6,898 nt of DNA from Candidatus Omnitrophota bacterium. Its GTDB lineage: Bacteria > Omnitrophota > Gorgyraeia > Gygaellales > Profunditerraquicolaceae. The translations under genes were made by a program, and so were the position numbers. The notes below the pieces were generated by a model, which saw only the letters and a list, made by a program, of their open reading frames with translations, was not told where the DNA came from and did not search any database. The DNA lies in the NCBI GenBank assembly GCA_028717985.1, contig JAQUMS010000064.1, forward strand, positions 1 through 6,898, written 5' to 3'. Positions 1 through 5,747 of the stretch are shown piece by piece (the stretch's first letter is position 1; the number at the start of each line of letters is the position of its first letter).

Positions 1-701
1 AACGCATAGGCTTCTGATCCGTTTGTTGAACTTTGCAGAAGAGATAACGATTGGGTTATAAGTTGGGTATCTGTGGTTGAGCTTCCACTATCTACACTGC
101 TGCCGCCTCCTCCACCGCCTCCTCCACCGCCTCCGCCTCCACTTCCTCCTCCGGTGCTTCCTCCCCCCGTAGTCGATGTCCCGCTTGTGCTTCCTGAAGT
201 TCCTGTCGTTCCGGTAGTCCCAGCCGAGTTTCCTGCTCCCGTATCATTGTAAGGAGGTGATGTGCCGGTAGTCCCGGTTACCGGTGCGTTAATGTATTTA
301 TTTTCAATCCCATTCTTGAATTCCCCCGAACTATTCATAACGATCAGTTGCGCGGAAGAGGTTATAGCTCCGTTTTCAATGTCTTCGCCTATTCTTTTGG
401 CGATTACCAGAAAATCGTCTTCGGATATTTCTACGACCCGGTATTCATAAAATTTAGGATTGATTTTTAAATCCAAGCCGGCATTTATTTCCGCGGCATT
501 ATTTGCCGAAACAAACTTCCCTGTTTCTATTTTATGCAGTTTTTCAGCTTCCCGGATTTTGTTAACGTTAATGACGGCTTCGGTCGTTGTCGCTTTCTGG
601 AATGTGCGGTGGAAAGAATATAAGGTTAGGGCTGCAAGCAGCGCGATAACACCGGTAATAACAGATAGTTCTATAAGGGTGAATCCTTTTTGTTTATGCA
701 C
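1..701 (-). CDS. Type IV prepilin / pseudopilin-like protein with Gly-rich tail (partial, cut by the left window edge)
   Basis: At least 233 codons are open on the minus strand with no stop before the edge. The N-terminus is a class III (prepilin) signal: short basic leader HKQK, then G6|F7-TLIEL, with the conserved Glu at mature position +5 (E11) and a hydrophobic helix to about residue 30. The family is cleaved and N-methylated by prepilin peptidase and assembled into type IV pili or type II secretion pseudopili in the inner membrane. Residues about 35-137 form the head domain. From about 142 the chain is almost only Thr, Gly and Ser, followed by 13 glycines (188-200) and a Ser/Thr-rich stretch. 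The start is GTG at 701-699: an in-frame TGA lies 10-12 nt upstream and GAGGTGA precedes it by 4 nt. It lies 32 nt downstream of the TPR gene and is probably co-transcribed with it. Whether it is a major pilin, a minor pilin or a pseudopilin cannot be told. Confidence 0.88.
   Translation of the reverse strand, partial: MHKQKGFTLIELSVITGVIALLAALTLYSFHRTFQKATTTEAVINVNKIREAEKLHKIETGKFVSANNAAEINAGLDLKINPKFYEYRVVEISEDDFLVIAKRIGEDIENGAITSSAQLIVMNSSGEFKNGIENKYINAPVTGTTGTSPPYNDTGAGNSAGTTGTTGTSGSTSGTSTTGGGSTGGGSGGGGGGGGGGGGGSSVDSGSSTTDTQLITQSLSLLQSSTNGSEAYA
102..140 (-). repeat. In-frame Gly-codon repeat tract encoding 13 consecutive glycines
   Basis: The tract consists only of GGA, GGC and GGT codons (residues 188-200 of the pilin). 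On the plus strand it contains two exact copies of the 12-base unit GCCTCCTCCACC (105-128) followed by two copies of GCCTCC. Such a 3-bp-periodic tract can gain or lose units in frame by slippage. The protein segment would be a flexible, disordered linker. Confidence 0.85.
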
Positions 702-705
702 TGTG

Positions 706-712
706 TCACCTC
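706..712 (-). promoter_or_regulatory. Shine-Dalgarno site that fixes the GTG start of the pilin
   Basis: On the minus strand this reads GAGGTGA, four bases before GTG at 701-699. Together with the in-frame TGA just upstream it makes GTG the only plausible start. The site overlaps a 10-bp perfect palindrome, TCACGCGTGA (711-720), which could partly fold over it in the mRNA; that effect is speculative. Confidence 0.75.
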
Positions 713-733
713 ACGCGTGAAAATATGATATGT

Positions 734-1522
734 TCAAATCCCCTGAATTTCAGCCAATGCTTGTTGTGTTTCTGTGTCTCCGGGATTAAGGGATAAAAGT
801 TTGCTCCACAGGCTTTTTGCCTGCGCATAATTCCCTGTTTTTGCATATGCGAGCCCGAGATTAAACAAAATTTTATAATTATCCGGTTCCAACTGGATTA
901 CTTTTTTGTATTCTTCCGCTGCGTTCATGTAGTCATTTTTTTGCATCAAGAGGTCAGCCAGATTGTTATGGGCTTCGGCTATGCCGGGATTTAAAGAAAT
1001 CGCCTTTTCAAACATAGATATCGCTTTGTTAAAATCGTGGTTTTTAGCGTAAATACTTCCGGCGTTGTTAAATACTTTTGCGTCCGCGAGGCCATTATCA
1101 ATAAGAAAGGTATAGTCGGAAATTGCCTGGGCGGTATCTCCTGTTTTTTGGTTTAAAATGGCGCGTAAGTATCTGGCATTGCTGTTATCAGGAAAATTAT
1201 GAAGCAGGCCATCGCATAATTTTTTTGCCTCAAGATAATTTTTCTGAGTAAAGTATTCCTGGATTTTTTGTATCGTTGATTTATAATCGAACGGAGAAGG
1301 GCTGCCATCGTCATTCTCAATGCTTTCCACCGTCTTGAGCCCAATGCCTCGGTATCCTTTCCCGTCTCGAAGCCATAAAAATTCTTTGGAAGCATGAATG
1401 ATTTCTCCCGTAAGCAGTGTGCCATCTTTACAGTGAATTTTTTCAGCGTGGGAAAAATTAGGAAAGAAAAAAAATATAGGGGCAATACATATAGAAATTG
1501 ACACAACTCGTATTACTGACAT
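734..1522 (-). CDS. Secreted TPR-repeat protein
   Basis: 262 aa. A signal peptide covers residues about 1-26: R5, a hydrophobic core rich in Ile and Phe, and an SHA|E cleavage site. A short beta-rich segment follows (27-70, KDGTLLTGEI...LRDGKGYRGIGLKTVESI), of the kind often seen before TPRs in envelope proteins. Tetratricopeptide repeats then run to the end. The last three are canonical (about 148-181, 182-215, 216-249), with motifs such as NNAGSIYAKNHDFNKAISMF and FNLGLAYAKTGNYAQAKSLW, and two degenerate repeats lie at about 80-147. TPRs are protein-binding scaffolds, so the likely place is the periplasm or envelope. I chose ATG at 1522-1520, with AGGGAG just upstream; GTG at 1525-1523 is an alternative that adds one residue. 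The pilin follows after 32 nt, so a role in pilus or secretion assembly is plausible, but this rests on position only. Confidence 0.85.
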   Translation of the reverse strand: MSVIRVVSISICIAPIFFFFPNFSHAEKIHCKDGTLLTGEIIHASKEFLWLRDGKGYRGIGLKTVESIENDDGSPSPFDYKSTIQKIQEYFTQKNYLEAKKLCDGLLHNFPDNSNARYLRAILNQKTGDTAQAISDYTFLIDNGLADAKVFNNAGSIYAKNHDFNKAISMFEKAISLNPGIAEAHNNLADLLMQKNDYMNAAEEYKKVIQLEPDNYKILFNLGLAYAKTGNYAQAKSLWSKLLSLNPGDTETQQALAEIQGI

Positions 1523-1576
1523 CACTCCCTGCCGTTTTTTAATATAATTTTAAAATAACTTCTTTCAATGTAATAG

Positions 1577-1604
1577 TTTATACTATTTTTCAAATACTTG
1601 TCAA
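1577..1604 (-). promoter_or_regulatory. Sigma70-type promoter for the TPR-pilin unit
   Basis: Read on the minus strand: a perfect -35 TTGACA (1604-1599), a 16-bp AT-rich spacer and a -10 TATAAA (1582-1577). Transcription would start near 1570 and give a 5' leader of about 48 nt before ATG 1522. The position and near-consensus match make this the best promoter in the window. Confidence 0.65.
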
Positions 1605-1772
1605 GGTATTTAGCTTACAGATTATAGTTCATAATCCGGGTGCGTAAGTAAAAGCAACGAGCAGAAACCTAAAAGAACAATTCTAAGCCCGAAAACATAT
1701 GATTTATAAACGATTTTACGTGTCCTCTTTAAAGCTTAACAGCTATGGGCCGGGTGATGAGCGTAAAATGCC

Positions 1773-1801
1773 TTGCATTTTTTTTACCTTGAATATATAA
1801 T
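1773..1801 (+). promoter_or_regulatory. Candidate promoter for the rightward gene run
   Basis: A weak -35 (TTGCAT, 1773-1778) and a perfect -10 TATAAT (1796-1801) are separated by exactly 17 bp. The start would be near 1808-1811, immediately before the GGGATAG hairpin arm, giving a leader of about 185 nt ahead of ATG 1996. The -35 matches only three of six consensus bases and the region is AT-rich, so support is moderate. Confidence 0.45.
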
Positions 1802-1810
1802 AATCGGTCA

Positions 1811-1848
1811 GGGATAGTCATGTCATTGAAGTGAAAAAGAGCTATCCC
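1811..1848 (+). other. Hairpin at the predicted 5' end of the leader RNA
   Basis: GGGATAG (1811-1817) pairs perfectly with CTATCCC (1842-1848) across a 24-nt loop. CTATCCT at 1955-1961, next to ATG 1963, offers a second partner for the same arm (six Watson-Crick pairs plus one G-U pair). A small CCG-AAA-CGG hairpin follows at 1864-1872. A switching leader is possible but untested, and the motif matches no riboswitch class I know. Confidence 0.3.
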
Positions 1849-1995
1849 AATGGAGGATTTATACCGAAACGGCATAGGATATGTTTTTAAGCTCGCGTAT
1901 AAGGTGTTGCCGCTTAGTATAATCCAAACTAAAACCCCGCCGGCTTGTCTTGAGCTATCCTCATGACGCGCGTTCGGGAAATTAAGGATGGGTTT

Positions 1996-2610
1996 ATGAA
2001 AAAATACCTTGTTCTTATTATTATCCTGTGTTTGGTTCTTGCGGCAAGTATCGTTGTGTATGTTAAAGTTTCAAAGCGTATTACGGCGTTACAGTTACAA
2101 ATAGTTTCTCTTGAAAACGAGAAAAAAGCATTATCGACTTCTTTGATTCAACTTAACGGTCAATTGGAACAAGCTAACCAGAATGTTTCCCGGCTCTCTC
2201 AGGATTTTGAAAATGCCCAGAAACAAATTGAAGCAATCCAATCTCAAAATGCAGCTTTAAAGGCAGAAAACCTGGCGATACTGGATGAGAATACGTCCTT
2301 GAAGAGCGAAAAAAGCGCATTACAGGCAAAATTAGGTTCTTTGGATGAACTTAAAAAGGCGATTGCTGCTCTTAAAGAGTTAAGAAAAAAAGCCGGACGT
2401 GTGAGCAGGCAAGTCCTCGGTAAGGTACGGAATGTTTCCGTGGAACAAAATCATAGCCAGGAAATAGAAGATCGTGATGATATAGGAAATAAAGGTTTCC
2501 TCATTAAAGACGGAAGATCAACTTTCGGTTTCCCGGCAAAAATAGAAGTGCTTCCCGCAGATCAAGATGATACTAATACAAGAAATCTTCCTGGAGATAA
2601 TCAAAAATAA
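1996..2610 (+). CDS. Membrane-anchored coiled-coil protein, unknown function
   Basis: 204 aa. MKK is followed by one hydrophobic segment (about 4-25), which reads as an uncleaved signal anchor, and there is no lipobox. Residues about 28-132 are a long coiled coil rich in Leu, Gln, Glu, Lys and Ala, for example LQLQIVSLENEKKAL and LKAENLAILDENTSLKSEK. A basic patch (KELRKKAGRVSR) follows, then a short C-terminal module, GNKGFLIKDGRSTFGF...KIEVLPA. The C-terminal part is expected outside the cytoplasm. I chose ATG 1996 because AAGGA lies 7 nt upstream and the protein then begins with a normal anchor; an in-frame ATG at 1963 would add 11 polar residues and has no visible ribosome site. The 3' end overlaps the DUF212 gene by 44 nt. 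Function is not recognised; a spacer or scaffold role in the envelope is a guess. Confidence 0.8.
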   Translation: MKKYLVLIIILCLVLAASIVVYVKVSKRITALQLQIVSLENEKKALSTSLIQLNGQLEQANQNVSRLSQDFENAQKQIEAIQSQNAALKAENLAILDENTSLKSEKSALQAKLGSLDELKKAIAALKELRKKAGRVSRQVLGKVRNVSVEQNHSQEIEDRDDIGNKGFLIKDGRSTFGFPAKIEVLPADQDDTNTRNLPGDNQK

Positions 2611-3025
2611 AATTTTCATGACCACCATTTCCAGCTGGATAATCGCTCAGGTTATCAAGCTGTTTGTGGGGTTTATCCGCCAGAAGAAATTCGATTTCCG
2701 CTGGCTTGTGGGGACTGGCGGCATGCCTTCAAGTCATGCCGCAGGCGCCTCGTGTTTGGCTACGGCCATTGGCCTTGATTACGGTTTTGGAAGTGTTCAC
2801 TTCGCCTTAGCCGCGTCTTTCGCGATAGTTGTTATGTTTGATGCTCAGGGCGTCCGCCGTGCTACCGGAAAACAGGCGCATATCCTGAACAAGATTATGG
2901 ATGATATTTATTGGCAGAAAAAAATCCAGGAAGGCCGTTTGCGTGAATTCGTTGGGCACACGCCGATCGAAGTCGTGGCTGGGTTTTTGTTGGGAATTAC
3001 CATCGCGTTTTTCGCGCAGGAATAG
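2567..3025 (+). CDS. Divergent PAP2 family (DUF212, YuiD-like) integral membrane protein
   Basis: 152 aa, the usual length for the family. The hallmark blocks are all present: NKIF...SWIIAQVIK (14-31), RRFDFRRLVGSGGMPSSH-like text with GGMPSSH at 51-57, MFDAQGVRRATGKQA (90-104) and GHTPIEVVAG (130-139). The PSSH and GHTP blocks resemble the active-site motifs of type 2 phosphatidic acid phosphatases, hence the family name; the real substrate of DUF212 proteins is not established. Several hydrophobic helices place it in the inner membrane. I chose ATG 2567, although its ribosome site is weak, because the next ATG (2618) would cut off the conserved N-terminal NKI segment. The 44-nt overlap with the coiled-coil gene suggests translational coupling. 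The transpeptidase gene follows after 35 nt. Confidence 0.9.
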   Translation: MILIQEIFLEIIKNKIFMTTISSWIIAQVIKLFVGFIRQKKFDFRWLVGTGGMPSSHAAGASCLATAIGLDYGFGSVHFALAASFAIVVMFDAQGVRRATGKQAHILNKIMDDIYWQKKIQEGRLREFVGHTPIEVVAGFLLGITIAFFAQE

Positions 3026-3060
3026 GTCCGCGTGAAGCGTGAGATTCTACGGAGTAGTAC

Positions 3061-3873
3061 ATGAAAAAACCGATTATATTTGTTGCCGTCATATGCGGGA
3101 TCTTTTTGATTCTTGCGGTTTTCATGTGTATGCGTTTATCTAAAGGCGTGAAACAAGAGCAGCCGTCACGCGCCCCGTATTCCGCGTTAGCAACGCAGGC
3201 CCGGGAATTAGAAGCACAAGGCAATTATACGCAGGCAAAAGAGATTTATCAGAAGCTGATGTCGGAATTCACAAATTCGCAGGAGATGAGTTCATGGCAG
3301 AAAGCCAGCGAAGACCTCAATATAAAATTATTGTTTTCTCCGGCAGTAACATTAAACAGCCGTATCTATGAAATCCAGCCGGGAGATTCTCTCGAAAAAA
3401 TAGCCCGGGAATTTAAGACAACGGTTGAACTTATCATGAAGAGTAATTCACTCTCCGATAATAAAATTATGCCCGGGAAAAAAATCAAGGTTTGGACGGC
3501 GCCGTTTAATATTGTCGTTGATAAGTCGCAGAATATTCTATACCTGAAAGTCAAAGAGGATATTTTTAAAACCTATACCGTTGCGACCGGTGCCAATAAT
3601 TCAACGCCGGTCGGGACGTTTACGATCGTGAATAAGATTGCGAATCCTCCCTGGTTTAAAGCCGGTAAAGTTATCCCTCCCGGAAGCCCTGAAAATATCC
3701 TTGGAACCCGATGGCTTGGTATCGATAAAAAAAGTTACGGTATTCACGGTACGACAGCTCCTCAATCCATTGGTACTCAAGCGACTCAAGGATGCGTGCG
3801 CATGCTTAATTCCGAAGTCGAGGAATTGTTTACGATCGTCCCTGTTGGAACCGAAGTTACTATTGTTGACTGA
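3061..3873 (+). CDS. LysM-containing L,D-transpeptidase (YkuD family)
   Basis: 270 aa. A signal anchor (about 4-24) is followed by a helical TPR-like stretch (40-90, QARELEAQGNYTQAKEIYQKL). A LysM peptidoglycan-binding domain covers 103-144 (YEIQPGDSLEKIAREF...MPGKKIKV), and a YkuD catalytic domain covers about 148-269. The catalytic signature is present: H229-G-T-T, I237-G, then T242-Q-G-C245-V-R247-M. Cys245 is the expected nucleophile. The usual Ser-His pair before GC (as in B. subtilis YkuD, SHGCIRM) is Thr-Gln here. The family makes 3-3 cross-links or attaches proteins to peptidoglycan in the periplasm or wall. TPVGTF (182-187) and the PPW...PPGSPENILGTRW block are typical. GGAG lies 6 nt before the ATG. 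The DUF212 gene lies 35 nt upstream and accA 97 nt downstream. Confidence 0.93.
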   Translation: MKKPIIFVAVICGIFLILAVFMCMRLSKGVKQEQPSRAPYSALATQARELEAQGNYTQAKEIYQKLMSEFTNSQEMSSWQKASEDLNIKLLFSPAVTLNSRIYEIQPGDSLEKIAREFKTTVELIMKSNSLSDNKIMPGKKIKVWTAPFNIVVDKSQNILYLKVKEDIFKTYTVATGANNSTPVGTFTIVNKIANPPWFKAGKVIPPGSPENILGTRWLGIDKKSYGIHGTTAPQSIGTQATQGCVRMLNSEVEELFTIVPVGTEVTIVD

Positions 3874-3906
3874 TAACGCCGCGCCGTTTTCCCTTTCTTT
3901 TTCATA

Positions 3907-3920
3907 GTAAGCGCGCTTAC
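3907..3920. promoter_or_regulatory. Perfect 14-bp palindrome upstream of accA, possible operator
   Basis: GTAAGCGCGCTTAC equals its own reverse complement and lies 50 bp before the accA start, in the only sizeable gap (97 nt) of the plus-strand gene run. No T-run follows it, so it is not an intrinsic terminator. It could be a binding site for a dimeric regulator, perhaps the PadR protein encoded just downstream of accA. No convincing -35/-10 pair surrounds it. It does not resemble the FapR operator as I know it. Confidence 0.4.
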
Positions 3921-3970
3921 CATGTAAAGTATGGAATAATACCGCTGCGGCGGGCAAGAACGGAATTTTT

Positions 3971-4927
3971 ATGAATGGACTTGATTTCGAAAAACCTATT
4001 ATTGAACTGGAGAAAAAGATCCAGGAGCTGAGAAATTTTATCGCTGACCGGAAAATTGATCTTTCGTCGGAAGTAAAACAGCTCGAATTGAAATTAGACA
4101 CTCTCAAAAAAGAAATCTACGGTAATTTAAACGCATGGCAGAAAGTTCAAATTGCCCGTCATCCTCAGCGCCCGTATACGACCGATTATATTTCAATGAT
4201 TATGACGGATTTTGTTGAATTGCACGGTGACCGTTGTTTTTTTGATGATTTGGCGATTATAGGAGGTTTTGCAAAGATAGCCGGCCAAAAAGTTCTTGTT
4301 TTAGGGCATCAAAAAGGCCGTGATCTGAAGGAAAACATCAAAAGGAATTTTGGCTGCGCTCATCCCGAAGGATATAGAAAAGCGCTTCGTCTTATGGAGA
4401 TTGCTCAAAAATTCAATCTTCCCGTTGTTATTCTTATTGACACTCCAGGTGCGTATCCGGGTATCGGCGCGGAAGAACGAGGGCAGGCGCAGGCTATTGC
4501 GGTTAATTTACGGGAGATGACTTTAATTTCGGTGCCGATTGTTGCCGTTGTTATAGGGGAAGGCGGATCAGGCGGCGCTCTGGGAATAGGAGTCGCGGAT
4601 AAGGTATATGTTTTGGAAAATGCCTATTACTCCGTTATTTCTCCGGAGGGGTGCGCGGCAATTTTATGGAAAAGCAGCGCGCATGCTCCGGATGCGGCTG
4701 AAGCATTAAAATTAACCGCTCAGGACCTGTATGCATTGGGCATTATTGACGGGATCGTGCCTGAGCCTTTGGGCGGGGCCCATCGGGACCCTCTTCATAC
4801 CGCTCAAGGACTTCAGGAGTCGGTGCTTAAAGGGCTAAAAGAACTCGGCGGCCTTAAAAAAGATGAGTTGCTAAAAACACGGTATAAAAAATACCGTGGT
4901 ATGGGCGTCAGGAATGATAGAGAATGA
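3971..4927 (+). CDS. accA: Acetyl-CoA carboxylase carboxyltransferase subunit alpha
   Basis: 318 aa, full family length (about 319 in E. coli). With AccD (not in this window) it forms the carboxyltransferase that moves CO2 from carboxybiotin on AccB to acetyl-CoA, giving malonyl-CoA for fatty-acid synthesis in the cytoplasm. The N-terminus LDFEKPIIELEKKIQEL is characteristic. Conserved blocks follow in order: ELHGDR (83-88), GHQKGRD (112-118), PEGYRKALRLM (132-142), DTPGAYPGIGAEERGQ (157-172), the oxyanion-hole glycines GEGGSGGAL (196-204) and SPEGCAAILWK (224-234). All key residues appear intact. The ribosome site is modest (CGGA, 6 nt before the ATG). The 3' end overlaps the PadR gene by 14 nt, so the two are probably translated from one mRNA. 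A palindrome lies in the gap upstream. Confidence 0.97.
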   Translation: MNGLDFEKPIIELEKKIQELRNFIADRKIDLSSEVKQLELKLDTLKKEIYGNLNAWQKVQIARHPQRPYTTDYISMIMTDFVELHGDRCFFDDLAIIGGFAKIAGQKVLVLGHQKGRDLKENIKRNFGCAHPEGYRKALRLMEIAQKFNLPVVILIDTPGAYPGIGAEERGQAQAIAVNLREMTLISVPIVAVVIGEGGSGGALGIGVADKVYVLENAYYSVISPEGCAAILWKSSAHAPDAAEALKLTAQDLYALGIIDGIVPEPLGGAHRDPLHTAQGLQESVLKGLKELGGLKKDELLKTRYKKYRGMGVRNDRE

Positions 4928-5429
4928 ACTAATACTGCTTGGGCTGATTAATAAAGGCACCAAGCACGGCTATGATATCAAAAAAGAAATAAAGGAGATT
5001 CTTTCCTGGTTTGCGGGTATCAATGTTAAATCAGTTTATTATCCCCTGAGAATCCTCGAAAAAAAAGGTTATATTGTTAAGCAGTCGGACAAAAAAGGGA
5101 GAAGGCCGGTCCGTTATATTTACGAGCTGACTTCCAAAGGTAAAGAGCGGTTTAATTCCCTTCTTTCCAAAAGCTTTCTTGATTTTACCCGCCCCCAGTT
5201 CAGCATAGACCAAAGCCTCTATTTTTTAGAGTACATGGATCCTTCTATTGTAAAGCGGCGTTTGCGCGCCCGGATTTACATACTAAAAAAATTGTCTGTT
5301 CACCTGACGTTTATGTTAAAAGCAATCCGTGAAAAAAAATCTTCCGCCGTGACGTGTATCCTGGAACATAATATGGAAATGCTGAAAGCCGAAGAACTTT
5401 TTTTAAATGATTTAATAAACAGGATCTGA
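4914..5429 (+). CDS. PadR-family transcriptional regulator
   Basis: 171 aa. The N-terminal winged helix is typical of PadR: ELILLGLINKGTKHGYDIKKEI (5-26), the recognition-helix region KSVYYPLRILEKKGYIV (39-55), and a basic wing KKGRRPVRYIYELTSKGKERF (60-80). The rest (about 85-171) is helical, as expected for the dimerisation and ligand-sensing part. PadR proteins are usually repressors of nearby genes that respond to small molecules or stress; the ligand here is unknown. I chose ATG 4914 because it gives the standard N-terminus; ATG 4896 would add six residues. The start lies inside the end of accA (14-nt overlap, different frame). The FxLYD-like gene follows after 27 nt, then the flavodoxin-CCC1 gene, so these two are the likeliest targets, together with autoregulation. 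Confidence 0.9.
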   Translation: MIENELILLGLINKGTKHGYDIKKEIKEILSWFAGINVKSVYYPLRILEKKGYIVKQSDKKGRRPVRYIYELTSKGKERFNSLLSKSFLDFTRPQFSIDQSLYFLEYMDPSIVKRRLRARIYILKKLSVHLTFMLKAIREKKSSAVTCILEHNMEMLKAEELFLNDLINRI

Positions 5430-5456
5430 TAGTTTTATAAAAAAGGTGGAGGTCGT

Positions 5457-5741
5457 ATGATTGATTATTCTTGTTATAATATCCGTTACAATAAACATGC
5501 GGTAGAAGATTGGGTAACTGTAACGGGAGAAATAAGAAATGAAACGAGTAAAAATTTTAATACCGCTGTATTCAAAATTACGTTATACGTGGGAACAGAA
5601 CCTTTGGGAAGCGCTTTGATAAAGCTCCGCGGTTTCAGGAGCAAATCATCCAAGTCGTTCGACATAATAGTTGAAGGCGTGCATCATGAATTGATGCATA
5701 AAATCACTAAACATGAAATTATATTTGAATCGGCATATTGA
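5457..5741 (+). CDS. Small FxLYD-like beta-domain protein
   Basis: 94 aa. The core VTVTGEIRNETSKNFNTA followed by VFKITLYV (38-45) matches the FxLYD pattern, an Ig-like beta fold in which a phrase about conserved NxT/S-rich turns precedes F-x-LY. The later GFRSKSSKSFDIIVEGV (58-74) fits the closing strands. Such domains are usually outside the cytoplasm, yet this protein has no signal peptide or membrane segment. An in-frame TAG at 5430-5432 rules out a longer N-terminus. A strong ribosome site (GGTGGAGG, 4 nt before the ATG) suggests good expression. It ends 6 nt before the flavodoxin-CCC1 start, so the two are probably coupled. The exact role is unknown; it may bind a partner on the cytosolic side. 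Confidence 0.72.
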   Translation: MIDYSCYNIRYNKHAVEDWVTVTGEIRNETSKNFNTAVFKITLYVGTEPLGSALIKLRGFRSKSSKSFDIIVEGVHHELMHKITKHEIIFESAY

Positions 5742-5747
5742 AACAGC

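Larger units (their letters stand above)
1526..1962. other. Divergent intergenic region between the TPR gene and the coiled-coil gene
   Basis: About 440 bp without a convincing gene. The left part (1526-1604) is the promoter and leader of the minus-strand unit. The middle (1605-1765) is AT-rich, and I recognise nothing in it beyond a partial repeat: CCGGGTG followed 5-6 bases later by GTAAAA, at 1637 and again at 1750. The right part holds a plus-strand candidate promoter (1773-1801) and a possible structured leader (1811 onward). No known riboswitch consensus was recognised. Confidence 0.6.

Noticed and set aside
262..720. Two plus-strand open frames (262-450 and 460-720)
   Set aside because: They lie opposite the pilin gene, whose prepilin signal, GTG start and ribosome site are clear; their translations show no domain.
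1153..1506. Second minus-strand open frame inside the TPR gene
   Set aside because: It is an alternative frame of the TPR gene, which has a signal peptide and recognisable repeats.
1765..1785. AAAATGC-CTT-GCATTTT hairpin followed by a T-run, resembling an intrinsic terminator on the plus strand
   Set aside because: The stem has only two G-C pairs, no plus-strand gene ends upstream of it, and it overlaps the candidate -35 box; more likely AT-rich promoter DNA.
1918..1923. Second TATAAT in the leader
   Set aside because: No -35-like sequence lies 16-18 bp upstream and there is no extended -10 TG.
2997..3224. Minus-strand open frame over the DUF212-transpeptidase junction
   Set aside because: Shadow of two well-supported plus-strand genes, with no domain or ribosome site.
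3875..3900. AACG/CGTT mini-stem followed by a T-rich stretch after the transpeptidase stop
   Set aside because: A four-pair stem and an interrupted T-run are too weak to call a terminator.
3638..3907. Plus-strand open frame inside the 3' end of the transpeptidase gene
   Set aside because: Out-of-frame reading of the YkuD catalytic domain.
3601..4107. 168-codon minus-strand open frame across the end of the transpeptidase and the start of accA
   Set aside because: Both overlapped genes are certain from their motifs, and the minus-strand translation resembles no family.
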